A stretch of 64,000 nt of DNA from Nigrospora sphaerica (GCA_018287875.1 JAGVVL010000013.1:1612001-1676000), one strand, 5' to 3'; shown: positions 21,612 to 35,922, counted from the first letter of the stretch. The notes: generated by a model from the sequence alone, not told the origin. Numbers and translations are program-made.

Positions 21612-21979
21612 CATCGGCGGCGGCGGGACACTGGGTGAACCGCCGAAGCGGTGCTCACCGCTGCCCTGCCCTGTCTGTTCTGCCCGCTTCTAGGCAAGCA
21701 TATCCCGAAATGCAAAAACAATCACCATAACCTGCGTCACACCCATCGCACACAAAAAGGCACAATGAGCTTGCGCGTCGTAATCAGAGGTTCCACATAA
21801 CCGTCGGGAGACGGGACGGGACCCCTTAGAAATATGCAGTGCTTGCGTGCTTCCTATATACTGTAGCATTGCCGGTGTCGCTTGCTATCACGTTTTGCTT
21901 AGTTCGCCATTATCAAACCCCCCTTCCCTTTTTGTGGCATCCGCATGGGCACCAAATCCCTGTGGCCATGACTTCTTGC
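21612..21979. other. Convergent 3' intergenic region
   Basis: This is the shared terminator region of the GNAT gene (plus) and GCN1 (minus). It is AT-richer than the flanking genes and carries no supported gene. Confidence 0.5.
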
Positions 21980-24900
21980 CTACTGACTAAACACGCCGTC
22001 GCCGAGCTCCACCTGCCCGACGCTCCAGATCTCGCGGTCGTCCTCGATCTCGTCGTTGCTGAGGCCCAGGGCGCCCTGGCCGCCGACGCCACCCTCGGCC
22101 TCGCGACGCTCGCGTGTCTGGGCGCCGAGCCGCAGCGCCACGCGCCGGAAGTAATCGGCCATCATACGCCGCTGGTTAGCCTGCATCTCCTGCCCGGCCG
22201 GGCTCTGCACGAAGTTTTCGAACACCCGGCCTTCCTCCTCGGGCACCGAGAAAAGCTCGATGAAGGCCGCCTCGGCCGCCAGCTTGACGGGGATCACCGG
22301 ATCGCGCACTGACGCGAAGATGGGCCCCGCGAGTAGCCCCAGATGCGGCCGCACCAGGTCTGCGTTGGTGCGCGACAGCGTCCGCACCACGACGAGCGCC
22401 AAGCGCCGCGAGTCTGTCGGGTTGCCAGGCGCGATGATGGTCGCCAGCGTCGAGAAGATGGGCTTCGCCTGCTCGAAGGCCGGCGTGTGCGACAGGAGGT
22501 ACTTGCCCGTGGCCAGGATCGAGTTGTCGGCGACGAAGAGCTGCGACAGCCGGTTAGCAGACAGGGAACGGCCAGCGCACGCATTTACTTACATTCTTGT
22601 TCGACATGCCCTGCGACAGAAGCTCGGGCAGGTCGTCGGCGAAGGGGCTCTCCAGTAGCGTTTGTGCCGACTCCACAAAGACGGCGTTGAGCGCCAGCAC
22701 CGACGCGTTGGTAAAGTGCGTCGTGGTGACGCGGCTCTTGAGGAGACCGTGGGCCACATCGGCCGGCACGTTCTTGAGGAGCGCCGCCAGTAGCTTGGCG
22801 TTGGTCATAGTCATGGTCGCATCCGTCTCGTCGTAGTCCGTGTCGATCAGGCCCAGCACGGCGTTGCGCGAGCCTTCGCCCATGTTGGCGCCCGCCTTGC
22901 TGATGACTTCGTACAGCGCCTTGAACATGGCCGTCCGGACACCCGAATCCGATGTCTTGGAGCCCGTCACCAGTTCGGCAATGAGCGGGTCCACGCGCGG
23001 CGTAAACTTGATAAGCGTGCCCAGCGCCTTGGCCGCCCGTGATCGCAGCACCTCGCTCGTCGTGTCCGCCAGCGACCGGGCAAACGTCCGCTGTAGCTGC
23101 GGCAGGAAGGGCTTGAGCGCCGTCGGCATCTTCTCCAGGAGGTTGTTTAGCGTGAGCAGAATGGCCGCCTTGACATCAGTAGACCTCTCCGAAACCACCC
23201 GAATGAGCGGACCGGTAATCTGCACCACGAAGGGCTTGAGCGACGCCTCGCTGGTCCGGTCGACAATGTCCGAGATGGCAAGCGCTGCCGCCGTGCGCTG
23301 CTCCGCCGTTCCGTTCATCAGACCCTGCAGGAATATGGGCAGGATGGCGTTGATGCCCTTCGGCAACTCGAAACCGGGTAGGTTGGCCCCAGCGACGCCG
23401 ACACGCAGCAGCGACTGGCGAGTCGACTGTACCAGCGCCTCCATCTCCTCTTTCTTGAGCTTCTTGGTGAATGTGCTCAGCGCTGTCCACGCTGCCTTGA
23501 TGACTTCTTTGTCCCTATCGTCAAACGAGATCAACATGGCCCGAATGATGTCCTGGTTGTACCGCGAGTAGTCCACCGTGGCCTCCTCGAAGAAGGCGGC
23601 CATGCGGTACGCTGTGTTGGCACGCTTTCGGTGGTCCTCGTGCTTGCAAAGTTGCAGCAGCACGTTCATGATAGTGTTAAGACCGTCGTACTCGTCAATG
23701 GACAAAATAACCGTAGTGAACGAGCCCTCCAACTCCGTACGGAGTTCGTCGTCCTCGGCGTTGACAATGTTGTCCATGAGCGAGTTGATGATGTTGGGCA
23801 GCCGACGGTTCATAGCCGGACCGGCCACCTTGGCCAAAGAAGCCAAAGCCTTGGCGTTGAAAGACGTGATGGGAGGCGCGATAAGAGTGGGAATGAGGTT
23901 CGGCAAGATGATGTTGGACCGCGTAGCTTCCGTAAGCAGCGTGAGCAATGCCGACAGCGCGTTGTCGGCTTGGTCCTCGGACCGCAGAAGGTTGAGGAGG
24001 AAGGGCAGCACCTGGTCGACAGCACGCTTGCCGATAATCTGCTGCAGCGAGTCGAACGCCTCGGCCGCGGCCTCCCGGACTTCGTCGTCCGAGTCGGTCA
24101 GAGCCGTCCGGACGACCGAAATGAGTGTCTTTTCGTGGTCCTCGAGCGCCTCCTCGGAAGCAGATGCGATCAGCTCCTTGAGAGCCAAGCATATGCCCTG
24201 TTTGGTATCCGAGTCCGCAGAAGTCTGCAGGCCCTGTTCCAGAGTAGGGAGCAGACTCGAGAGAACGCCGTCGCCGGCCTTGCGAATAAGCTCTCCCAGA
24301 GCGTTGCTGGCAATGACCTTGTGCTCCATGTTGGAACTGCCCAGGCGCCGGATGATAAGCTGGGTGAGAGTGGGAGTGAGCTCCTTGAGAGTGCGAGGTG
24401 TGGCCACGAGTGCCTTCCAGACGGCAATGGCAGCAGCGCGCACAGAGCCGGCAGTATCGCAACGGCAGATGTACAGAGCCGACAGGATCTTGTTCCGCTT
24501 GTCCTCTCCCAGGGCCTCCCGCAGGGAAGCACCGGCTTCTTTAGCCATGTCCTCCTCGTCTTCGGCATCTTCCTTCCCGGTGATACCAGTGAGGTTGAAC
24601 AGGAGGTCACCAACGAGCTCGACGGAGCTGAGTCGAATTCTGTAGCTATCATCGGCGAGACCGCGCTCCAGTTCGGGAAGCAGCAGGTCGACAGCGCGAG
24701 TGGCAAAGTTCTTGACGAGGAGTCGACCAGCTCGGAGTGCAGTTTCGCGGATCGACTCGACGTCGTCGGCGAGACCAGCAAGAATGGGAGGGATGATCCG
24801 ACCCAGGTAGTTGGCGAAGCTATTGCCAAAGCACACAGGCAGGAAGATGAAGAGCGACATGAAGCCTTCGCGGACCGACGCCTTGCTGGATTCGACGTTC

Positions 24901-27900
24901 TGAAGGATCGTCGGCAGTGTTTCCTCGAGTCTCGTAGTTCCCAAACCTGCCAGCACTTCGGAAAGTGCCTGGGCCGAGCCCAGACGGTCGCCAGCACCCG
25001 TATCCGACTTGAGCGTCTGCATGAGTCCGGGAATAAGGTCCGGCAGGGCGTCCTCTCCCAGCTTCTCGACGAGGGATCCGAGAGCACGGGAAGCAGTAGC
25101 ACGCGTTGTCGGCACCGGATCGACAGCAGCCACCTTGAGTCCCGAAACCAGGACGGGCAGGTGGGCGATGAGGTCTTTCCTCTCCGTCAGGTGTGCCAGA
25201 CTGCCGATAACCTGAGAAGCCTTGCGTTTCGTGGCAGACCGGTCGCCCAGGCCTCGTTGCAGAATCCTCGTCACCAGGGCCAAAGACGGCGCATCCAGGT
25301 AGTGGACGAACTGGACCTTGATGAGAGATTCCAGGGCCTCGTCGGTGTATTTGGTGGGGTCACTGAGGGCCTTGAGAAGAATATCCACCAGGCTCTTGAT
25401 TTCAGGGTTGGTGATGACGTCTCCGAAGCGCTTCAAGCTCTTGTTGGCAGCAGCGCGGACTTCCTTGTGACTGTCGTTCAGGACAGCCGTCAGGGGAGGG
25501 ATAATCTCGGGTAGACTCGCCGCAAGCTGTTGGGGGTCCAAGTAGGCCATGGCACCGAGCAGCTCGCAAGCACCTTTCTTGCTGCGCCATTGGTCGTCCT
25601 CCAGACCGTAAAGCAACGTTGGGAGGATCTGCTTCACGCCGAACGAGCTCAGCTTGGCGAAGCATGCCTTGGCAGCCGCTAAGCAGGCGTCTCGGACGTC
25701 TGCACTGCTGTCTCCAAAACCACTAAGCAATTGCGGCACGATCTGGATGACGTAGGGCTCAATCAATTGACCCAGAATTAGGGGCATGAGCTCGAAGGCA
25801 AGGTACGCTCCCTCCCTCTGCTGAGTCTCCTTCTTATTCTCAGCGGCGCTCTTCAGAGTGATGAGGATACGGTACTCCCGAAGAACCGAGATACCCCGGC
25901 CCTGAATGAGGCCTGATAGACCGTAGGCTGCACCGCGCTTGGTGGCGTACTTCTTGGAGTTTAGCAGACTGTCCATAACCTGGTCAAAGTACTTGGACGA
26001 CTTATCACCGCAAGTACGGACCAGCGGGGGAAGGCACTCGGCAACAGCGTATTGCACTGTTTCGGACGGGGTGCTCAGGGTTGCCAAGAGTCGCTCAATG
26101 ACCACAGGGATCTTGGCATCGCCTGGCTTCAAGTGCCGGGCTAGGGCTCCGTACATGACAATGACCGCCTCGTTGACGCGGTCTCCAAAGTCGGAGCCTG
26201 CATCAGGGGCCTCCAACGTACGCTCGAACATCTTCATCAACTTGTCCACCAGAGCACGTCCGTGCAGGTCGATGGCGCCGATGGCGGCGTCCAGCATCTC
26301 GCTTCGCACTCGCTGGTCCTTGTCGCCCAATGGCCCCCTCTCGATTAGGAAAGTGAAGAAATCATCGATTTGGTCCTTCTGCAGGTGTGGCGCCAAAGAT
26401 TTGAATGCCGCGGCGATGCCGTGGCGCGCTTCCCATCGATCCGCAAGGTCTCCCTTCCTCGGCATGCCGTAGGCGTCGAGCTCAGCAACACGGTCCTTGG
26501 CAAACTCGGCATAGGTCGAGCGCAGATTCTGTAGGACATCGTTGATTGTTGACGGGTGTGTTTGGCAGGCTTCCGCCAGTGACCTGGCAGCCGCTCTTCG
26601 GAGTTGGCCGTCCTTGCTTTCCAAATATGGCAGCATCTTGAAGGGGACGTCCTTGGAGATCTTGAAGCCGCTTTCCTCCCAAATTTCTCTGCCAAGTTGC
26701 ACGTTCTCTTCCTCGTCGTCGTTGCAAGCAATCCAGATCTCATTGGAGAATTCCAATTCACTCATGTCGACGTCAGCGCTGATCGATTGGAGTACTGTCT
26801 CTCGAACAGAAGACTCGGGTACGATCGCACCCTTCGCTAGCACGGCAATCTCGTCCGCCGAGATGTTGGGCGCGACGCAGCGGATCATATCGGAGAAGCA
26901 ATCCTTGATGATCTTGTAGTGCTGGTTGTAATGCTGCATAGAAGCCACCAGTGTCGTAATGAGGTCTGCACGAGGAAGAGACTCGTTGGAGCAAACGTCG
27001 GTGTGGAACGTGAGGAACTCAATGGCAAGAACGAGCTGGGTGTCCCGTTCTTCGGCTGATTCGGCAAAGCCTCCTTGTTGGAGGACGAGGAAGACAAGGG
27101 AGAGCATGTACACCACCGAGATGGCATCAAACGGTCTCTGTTCTCCGGCAAACCGCAACCGGTAAAGAACACGCGTGACCAGCTCCTCCAAGCCTTCCTC
27201 CTGCAGGTTTTCTGGGAGGCCCGTAACACCAAGGGCACGCAGAGTCGCCACGCCAATGAAAGGTCGGATGGCCCCAAGCCTGTTCGTAACCTTCTCGGCG
27301 CATGCGAGGTAGACCGTAGGGGCGGCATCGCCAGTAATCAGGCATGCGCCCGCTTCCATCGCCTTGAGAAGTGCATTGACCGCAGGGCCCATCCAGAGGT
27401 TGGCTTCGGTCGGAGGGCCGCTGATAAGCCCCTGAATGATTCCGATACCACGAAGTAAGCGTGCGGCAAGGCCTTGAACTGATTTCCGGATCTCCGACTC
27501 CTTCTTCAGCTGGGCATTCACTTTGGCCTGTTCGTCTGCTGTCAGCTTCTTCTGGGTGCCCTTCTTTTGTGCCAGCTGGGTTCTCAGTTCTTCCTCCCAT
27601 TTGAGCGTGTCGTAATCCTTGGTGTTCTTGTTGGGAAGAGCTTGGGTTTTCTTGGCGAGGACATCGATAAAAGCGGTGCCTTCAGGAGTGCGGAAAATGG
27701 CTGCCTCAACAGGTCCAACTTCCTTGAGTTCTTCCGTGTCTAAGTCGCGACGAATGAGATCGATGACCTTGGGCGTCATGAATTCCGGGGCCACGAAAGC
27801 CAGGTCGGCAGCGGCATTGCAAGCAGCTGTCTTGATGGCGGAACACTGTATGCCAGTTAGAAGCGCTGGGTCGTAAAGCATGAAACGTGAAGCAACTTAC

Positions 27901-30185
27901 CTTCTGCTCAAAGTTGGTCTTTTCGGTGATTTCCCGAAGAAGCGTCTCCTCGTGGCGCAATGCCAGGGCCCCGGGGTCGAGACCGACCTTGAGAACCGTG
28001 TCTATCCAGCTGGACCTGGGAATGAGGTTTGGTCTCGCCAGCGCCAATAACGAGCACATCTGTGCCTCGATAGCCTCAACGTCGCGCTCGCCGCCTTCCT
28101 TCTTAAACTCGTCTTCGTCGAGGCAGATTGAGCGCAGAGGCAAAAGCAGATTTGTTCTGTCAAACTTGGCCGAGGCAGCCACACTTTCTTTATCGGCCAG
28201 CTCTATCGACTCGACCCATTGCCAAAGGCCGGCGATGACAGCTTCCGAAATGAGAGATGGCTGCTTTGCGTAAAGTCTGCTTATTGCCTCGCACGTCTCC
28301 TTGCGAATCTGGGAGGGCGCAGTGGGCGATGAGGCAAGGAAGATCAGGGCCTGAGACCAGGCCGACCGGACCGGAGGCGCAGCGCTTGGTAAGTCAATTA
28401 CCACCGCAGTCAGGGCGCAGAGGAGCCACCTCAAATCTTCTTCAGCTGTCAGGCGGCCATAGACTCGGTGGTTCAACAGAAAAGAGGGCTTCGGCTCAAG
28501 TACAAGGCATTCTTTTGAGACTGCTGCCTTTTTCAGGGAAGCCTGAATGAGTTCGCTATCAATACGCGCCAATGTTTGGTATGTCAAGGTCGTGAGGACG
28601 TAAGCTCCCACAATGAGGTTACTCTGTACGGCAGCGGCAGGGTTTTTCAGAATCTCAGCCCACGTATCGGCCAGTGGCTTGATGGTCGCCTCGGCAAACT
28701 TGACCACGTTTCCGGGGACGGCCTCGGGGGTTTTGCTGAGGTTGGTGAGTATCTCTCCGACCTTGAGGATCCACAGCCGGCGGGAGGGGATCTTCTTGTC
28801 GGCAAGACCCTTGGTATACGCATCCAATACAGCCTTGGGCAACTCGGTTCCTTTCTCGAGCTCAAAGGAGACAGAGTGAGTCAGTGCAGAGAGCTCGGCG
28901 GTGAGAGCAGCCTCGTTGCCCTCCTTGCTTGCGACAGGAGGAAGGGCGGCGGCGACCTTGGAGGCAATGGGGCCCGTGAGAGTCATGGACTCGAGCATCT
29001 CTGAGTGGAGGATTCGTTGGTCGGGCGAAGCTAGCTTTCCAGACTTGAGAGGGCCGAGAATCTCATCGGCGACCTGTTCCAGAACCTTGGGATCGTGGCT
29101 CTTGGCCACGGCGGCCTGAAAGGTGGTCTTCACCGACTGACGGATGGCCGCGTTGCTGGACTTGACGTTAGACAGCAGCGGCTTCAACAGGTGCCCTCCC
29201 AGTATCGAGGATAAATCCATGTCTGCCGGGAGCGCATTGATCAGCGCCGGCACGAGATCCAAGACAACCTCGGGAGCTCTGAGGAGCCCCTTTTCTATGG
29301 GCGGAACAACATCCTTGGCGAGATCATCGGCGGTGACGAAATCAAAAAAGAAGTCGCGCAAGCCCGACGTGATATGGGCCGGAAGCGGTACTCGGGAGCC
29401 AATGATTTCCCTCGTGTAGAAAGTGAAGTAGTCGGCCTTTTTCGCAGCCAAAGCGGGCTTGGCCTGTTCATGGCGCGAGCAGACTCCGGCCACAACGCCC
29501 AGCATGACGGCGTTGCGCGCCAGAGGCTGGCTGCCCTTGGCAGTGAGAGCCTCCACCACATCCTGGACGACCTTTTCCCGGAACTCCTTGAACCAGAAGG
29601 CGGCGCGAAGCGCACGGCGCGTGACGGTGATGGCGGAATCAGCAACAGAGGATCGGGCGGGCGGCTGGAAGCACTTCTCCAGCGCAGCAGCGTTGGCGTG
29701 TACGAGGTCGAGGCCGAACTGGTCGAACAGAGGCGTGCCGGCCAGGCTCTTGAGGAGCAGGCAGCACCACTCGACGAGGACGAAGGCGCTGTTGGGCGCG
29801 ATGCCCGACTTCTGGGATTCCTGGCGCAAGGCGTTTACGAAGGGCGCGAGTGCTTTGGGGTCGCTGGCGGCGGCGAACATGCAAGCAATGCATGACTGCA
29901 CTGCCCGGCGGGAGGGACGATCATTGTAGAAAGCGTGGGTATCGAAGAGGAGCTTGGAGATTTTGGGTATTGAGGCTTGGTCGAAAGCTACCAAGAACAA
30001 GACATCTATTAGCTACCCGACGCCAGGCCTATAGGTGAGAAGGATAGGAAGTGGCTCCGCAACTCACAGTCTCCCTTGATCCTCTCCTCGAGCGTCTTGA
30101 GCTGGGCAAGCCGGCGCTTAGTCGAGGAAGCGGCCAGATCGGCCCTGGCAGCGACAAAGTCAATGGCCGCAGCCGCTTCAGTCAT
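21980..30185 (-). CDS. GCN1: Gcn1, activator of the eIF2-alpha kinase Gcn2 (HEAT-repeat scaffold)
   Basis: Gcn1 binds translating, often collided, ribosomes with Gcn20 and delivers the uncharged-tRNA signal to Gcn2, which phosphorylates eIF2-alpha in general amino acid control. Minus-strand exons are 30185-30068, 29987-27901, 27845-22593 and 22540-21980, with introns of 80, 55, 52 nt and donors GTGAGT or GTAAGT. They encode 2672 aa, the same length as yeast Gcn1. The product is almost entirely HEAT repeats. The central eEF3-like region includes the units LASLPEIIPPLTAVLNDSHK and ALVTRILQRGLGDRSATKRK. The Gcn2-binding RWDBD should lie at about residues 2050-2430, within exon 3, by comparison with yeast. 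The C terminus ends in an acidic tail. The gene is head-to-head with the DHX29-like helicase. The two large open frames here belong to this single gene. Confidence 0.96.
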
Positions 30186-31163
30186 TTTGGCGGTCGGACG
30201 GCAGTGCAATGGGCATGTTAAGAGGACCAGAGAGGAGGGAGAGAGTGGAGGGAGCAGCGGGTAGTTGCTTCTATGTTACATGGGTCGAGGCTCGTGAGGT
30301 CTGGCACAATATTCCACCTCGCGCGGCCCGTTCAGCCTCTCGTTCGTTCGTCGGGTTGTACTTGTGTGGACTGTCGACGATTTCGAGGTGGGGTTGTGCC
30401 TGCAAGCTTTCAGAGGTTGCAGGCCCGCTGAATTTGCTCGGCGAGCCCGTTCCGGTAGGCGGTCACGATTTCCCACGACGCCTGGGCAACAGCGGAGCAG
30501 AGAAATTTCACAAACACAAGTGAATCGCCCGGCAGGACTTGGCATGTAACCTTGTACCTCGGGCCAGGGCCAGCGGTAGGAAGGGCACGCAGGACACCAA
30601 AACCGAAGGACATGGGTCCGCTCCTTCCCAAGCTAACATGAGGCAGTGATGTCAATCGTCCATGGTTGGTGCCCCTCCACCGAAGACAGGGCTGCAGCTG
30701 CCTGTCGTCCGTTGTCATCACGGTCCAGACATCTAGCCATCCAGATTCTCCGGCTTGTATAGTCGTACCATTCGCACCGTGTGTTCGCTGCGCGCAGCCT
30801 CGAGACCTCTCTCTACCCAATTTTCCGCAAACTTGCTCGTTCTCGCACTTTTCCTGGGGCCTTGTGGCCTGGGAGTTCCCCCCTTTGGCTTTCCGCAACC
30901 TGCTCCTTGGGCCTCTTCACCTCGCTTGACTCGTTCGCTGCGTATGCTGGTACCGGTACCGGCCGCACCGTAGATGGCAGACTAGGACTCCACCGTCCCC
31001 TCTGCATTTCACTCCTTCTCCAGGTTCCTCGCTGGACGACCCATACGAGTCCTCTTCTGTCCAAAAACCGATCTTCGCTCCTTACCTCGCGGTTTCCTCG
31101 TCGTAGGCGCAAGGGCGCTCTTCCCCAAACTCATCCTCGCCCGCCAGCGCCGTCCTAGCCAAC
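30186..31163. promoter_or_regulatory. Divergent promoter region between GCN1 and the DHX29-like helicase
   Basis: About 980 bases separate the two divergent start codons, and no gene is supported inside. Both products act in translation, so shared control is possible. I did not identify a clear TATA box or a Gcn4/Cpc1-type TGACTC site by eye. The stretch before the helicase start is CT-rich, as is common in fungal leaders. Confidence 0.4.
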
Positions 31164-34100
31164 ATGCCGCCCAAGAAGAAGAAGACCAAGGCCGCGGCCA
31201 ACCCTGCTCGTGGCTTTGCCACGACCTCGGTCGCTTCGAAGCCGGTCACGCGACTCGAAACCGCCGAAGAGAACCCAACGGCCGTTAACGGGAAAGCTGC
31301 TGCTACCTCTATGGCTGCTGCCCCTGACACCAAAGGCTCTGGAGCCAAACCGCAAGACCCCCCCAACGCTACGGCCGACAACCAAGCCCGTGACCCGGCC
31401 GCCACGTCTCAGAAGCCCGACCTTACCCCCGAAGAGTTTGAAAAACAACTCCAAGAGTCGGAACTGCAGCTTCTAGTCGAGAAACACGGCCAGAAGGTCA
31501 AGCGTGACGCACAGCGCCAGAAGACGCGCCTCGAGACAGATCGACGTCTACTGCGCAGTCAGGCCGAGACCATCAACACGCGAAAATGGCTGCCGCAAGA
31601 GCTCATGGACCACATTCTGGACCTGATCCAGGCTGAGCACCGGTTCGCCGCTTCTTCGTTGGGTAGCGACACTAGCCCAGGGAAGCTGCCACAGGAGGAA
31701 GATTTGACCGTGAAGCTGTGGACTCTGCAACAGACCTTGACACTTGCAGGCTTTGCCGAAGGCAAGGTCGGGGCTGTTCTTCGCTACATTTTGGAGATCG
31801 CGCCAAACATGGGCAACTCGGCAAAAGACAGCATATGGGGGCTGGAGGAGGCCCTCGACTGGCTTGCGCGTGAGTGTACCAAGGACGAGCTGCCTGCTTA
31901 CGATCAACGAGCAAAAACACACGCAAAGGCAGGCGACACGCCGCAGGATAGCCCCATGCCGTCAGGCGCCAACACGCCTCGATTGCTTGAGCCCAATGGC
32001 CCTAAGGGGAAGAACGGCGCCAAGTCGCGAGCCTCTCGCGCGCCTTCGCCCAAAAAAGTCAGTGTTAAATGCGACAGTGATATTGAGCCTGATGACTTGG
32101 TTCCCGTCTATCTAGAGTCCAAGGCCAGGCTTTTCAAACTCCAGCGACCCAAGCAGGGAACGAAACAGGGCAAGAACAACAAGTCGGCGGCAAACGGCAG
32201 TGCGCGCTCGTCCTCGGATTTGTCACAAGATGAGATGGAGGAGGCCAAATTGCTGGCCAAGATCGACCGCATCCAGCAAGACGTCTTATTTGATAAGGAT
32301 TTTGCCGACCAGAAGTGGATCAGTGACCGCATCGTGCTGGAACGAGACTACGCCCTCGCCAAGAGGGAGGAGGCTGAAAGGGAAGAGGCTGCCGAGAAGG
32401 CCCAGTCAGAGGAACCGGCCGCCGAGGAAGAGGCTGTGGCCGATCCCGAGGCAGCCGAAGCAGAAGACGAGTCCGATGACGATGAGGTAGCCCGAGAAGC
32501 GAAAAAGATGGCTGCTGAAATTCTGCAGGACGAGGATGGCGACGATGGACCATCTCTTTCTGACTTGTTCGCGAGTCTGCCTGTCCAAGAGGTTGATCCA
32601 TCCACGGGTAAGACGTCCAACGTTATCAACAGCGCCGACGGCAAGAAAGTCTTCATCCGTGACTTCGGCAAATGGACTGGTGTTAGCCCTTCGAGGGCAT
32701 TGGAGGAAGCTTGTCGGTCAAGGTAAGGTTTGCATCACCACTACGCGCAGCCCAGCCTCTCATCATTCTCTGAATAGGGATTCTGGCGTCAAAATCCACT
32801 ATAAGCTCATATCCGAAGCGTCATTTGCGAGCCGGCATACGGTGACCATCTCGTGGTCCAAGCCTCAGAGTCTCGACGCCCCCGATATCGCCCATGTTGA
32901 AAGCCAGATATACCCTTCCCAGTTTTCTTTCCAGATGGTTGGTATTGCAACTCCGGACTCGAAGCAATCAGAGGCCTACGTCGCAACGGTTGCGCTTTTT
33001 TCGATTTTTGGCTTCACCAAGGAGGACAAGGTCTTCATGAGGCTTCCGGCCGTTTGGAAGGATTTGTGGAATGAGTTTTCTGAAGCGAGAAAGAACCACC
33101 TCGATGCCCTAGATCGCGCCGCCGTGAAGGGGCTGAGAGACATGGTCCGACAACGTCATGACCAAGAAGAAGAGGACGGTGTTCTCCTTCAGGGCGCTTT
33201 CCGAGGCCGAAACGCCAACCGAAACCAAGGTGATGCGGGCGATTCGGGCGCCGACAAGGAGCTGCGTCAGTCCGCTGGCCCCGAGTTCTTCCAGCGCATA
33301 TGGGCCCAAAAGGCCAGTTCACCCCGGTACCAAGCTATGCTGGTGAGTTGGGCATACTCCCCCATCGTGCTGCCACTCGCATGTTAACCATTTGCGGCAG
33401 CAATCTCGCATGCAATTGCCCATGTGGCATTTTCGCCAGCAGGTTCTGGATACCATCGAGCGAGAGCAGGTGGTAATTGTCTGCGGCGAAACTGGTTGCG
33501 GTAAAAGCACTCAGGTGCCTTCCTTCATCCTCGAGCACCAGTTGTCTCTCGGACGCCCATGTAAGGTCTACTGCACGGAGCCGCGTCGCCTTTCAGCCCT
33601 CTCTCTTGCGCGCCGAGTCAGCGAAGAGCTTGGTGAAGGCAAGAATGACCTGGGTACATCAAGATCACTCGTTGGTTACGCGATCAGACTGGAGTCGAAT
33701 ACCTCGAAAGAGACTAGACTCGTCTACGCCACCACGGGTATCGTTATGAGAATGCTGGAAGGATCGAACGACCTCCGTGAGATCACGCACATCGTACTTG
33801 ATGAGGTTCACGAGCGGACTATCGACTCGGACTTTTTGCTGCTCGTGCTCAAGAAGCTTCTCGTCAAGCGGCAGGACCTCAAGGTCGTTCTGATGTCGGC
33901 CACCGTTGATGCCGAGAAGTTCTCCAAGTACATGGGCGGTGCGCCTGTGCTCAACGTGCCCGGTCGCACATTCCCCGTCGCTGTCCAATACCTGGAGGAT
34001 GCGATCGAGCTCACCGGCTACACGCTTGATCAGCGGCGCCCCAATGAGAGGCTGACAAACCTGGATGATGACCCTGCTGAAAGCGACAACGACCCAAGCT

Positions 34101-35922
34101 CGGTGAGCGATGCGGCCAAAGAGCTGCGTCAGTACTCGGCCAAGACGAGGAACACCTTGGCTCAGTTTGATGAGTATTCGATTGACTTCGACCTGATCGC
34201 GCAACTGATTGCGCGCATTGCCGTCGATCCCCAATACGTGAACTACAGCAAGGCGATTTTGGTATTCCTGCCGGGCATCGGTGAGATCAGGACGTTGAAC
34301 GACCAGCTTCTCGGCAATCCCTTCTTTCAGAGGGACTGGGATATTTTCGCATTGCACTCTACCATCGCGACTGAGGACCAGGAACGGGCTTTCCTTGTGC
34401 CGCCGCCAGGCGTCCGAAAGGTCGTTTTGGCCACGAACATCGCCGAGACTGGCATTACCATCCCGGACGTGACCTGTGTCATTGATACGGGCAAACACCG
34501 CGAGATGCGTTTTGATGAGCGAAGACAGATGTCACGGCTTATCGACACCTTCATCTCGCGGGCCAATGCCAAGCAGCGCCGTGGTCGAGCTGGGCGTGTC
34601 CAAGAAGGACTGTGCTTCCATATGTACACCAAGCATCGCCATGATAAGCTCATGAGCGACCAACAAACGCCGGAAATGCTGCGTCTCTCCTTGCAAGACT
34701 TGGCCATCAGGCTCAAGATTTGCAAGATTGGCGGCATCGAAGACACGCTCAACGAGGCACTGGATGCGCCGTCGACGAAGAACATTCGGCGCGCCATTGA
34801 TGCTCTCGTGGATGTGCGGGCATTGACCCCTGGCGAGGACCTCACGCCTCTGGGCTTGCAACTGGCGCGGTTGCCGCTGGATGTATTCCTCGGCAAACTC
34901 GTCCTGCAAAGCAGCATCTTCAAGTGCCTGGACATGGCGGTCACGGTTGCCGCGACACTTTCGGCCAAGTCGCCTTTCTCGGCACCGTTTGGTCAACGCT
35001 CGCAGGCTGACGCGGCGCGCAAGTCATTCCGGAGGGGGGATTCCGATGTGCTGACAGTGTATAATGCTTACCTGGGCTGGAAGAAGACGCTGCAAGTCAC
35101 CAACAACGACTTCCAGTACTGCAAGAAGAACTTCTTGTCCCATCAGACGCTCGTCAGCATCGAGGAGCTCAAGGGCCAGCTGATCGCCTCGCTTGTCGAC
35201 TCGGGCTTCCTACAACTGACGGACGAGGAGCGACGCACGTTGAACCGCATACGCTATTCGAACCGGCGAGGCCAGTTCTTTGAGCTGCCGCAGCGCGTCA
35301 ACATTAACAGCGACAATGATGTCATCACGTCTTCAGTCATTGCTTGGAGTTTCTACCCCAAGTTGCTTATGCGAGAGAACAAGGGATTCCGGAACGTGGG
35401 CAACAACCAAAGTATCAGCCTCCACCCGTCAAGTGTGAACAAGGGCCACTTCGATCTGAAATGGCTGTCGTACTACCATATCATGCAGTCTAAACAGTAA
35501 GTTGGGCGTCGGCTTGGCCCTGTACGGAGGTCGAGGCGAGACTAACGACGATACCCACAGGTTCCTCAATGCGCATGAGACGACCGCAGTGGAAGGCTTC
35601 GCAGTTGCCTTACTTTGCGGCGACGTGAAGGTCGATGTAAGCAACAGGGCGGGCTCGCGCGCTTTCACTGGCCTCGTATGTCCCACGTCTTTGCTGACGC
35701 TCGCTGCAGATGTACTCGGGAGTCCTGGTACTTGACGGGAACCGGGCGCGGTTCAGCGTGCCAGATTGGAAGACGATGCTCGTCATCAAAGTGCTGCGGG
35801 CACGCATCCGCGACGTGCTGAACCGCAGTTTCAAGATGCCCGGTAGGCTGCTCACAGATCAGCAGGAAAAGTGGATGGACGTCTGGCAGAGAATCTTCAG
35901 CCAGGATTTTGGGAAGAATTAG
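31164..35922 (+). CDS. DExH-box RNA helicase, DHX29/YLR419W-like
   Basis: Members of this family unwind structured RNA; DHX29 acts on the 40S subunit to help initiation on structured 5' leaders. Exons are 31164-32722, 32778-33342, 33401-35496, 35561-35636 and 35710-35922 (introns 55-73 nt), giving 1502 aa. The N terminus is Lys/Ala-rich (MPPKKKKTKAAA). A UBA-like helical segment lies at about residues 184-244, with ALDWLA near its end. An acidic region follows. A dsRBD-like segment spans the first exon junction (SRALEEACRSRDSG to YVATVALFSIFG, about residues 508-615). The helicase core shows motif I GETGCGKST (near 737), DEVH (near 842), SAT (near 874), TNIAETGIT, and motif VI QRRGRAGR (near 1100). 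A winged-helix/HA2 and OB-fold tail follows. The family is certain; orthology to DHX29 over DHX57 rests on the dsRBD-like segment and lack of a CCCH finger. Confidence 0.93.

Noticed and set aside
23631..25514. 627-codon plus-strand frame within GCN1
   Set aside because: It is antisense to a strongly conserved exon and has the composition of a shadow frame.
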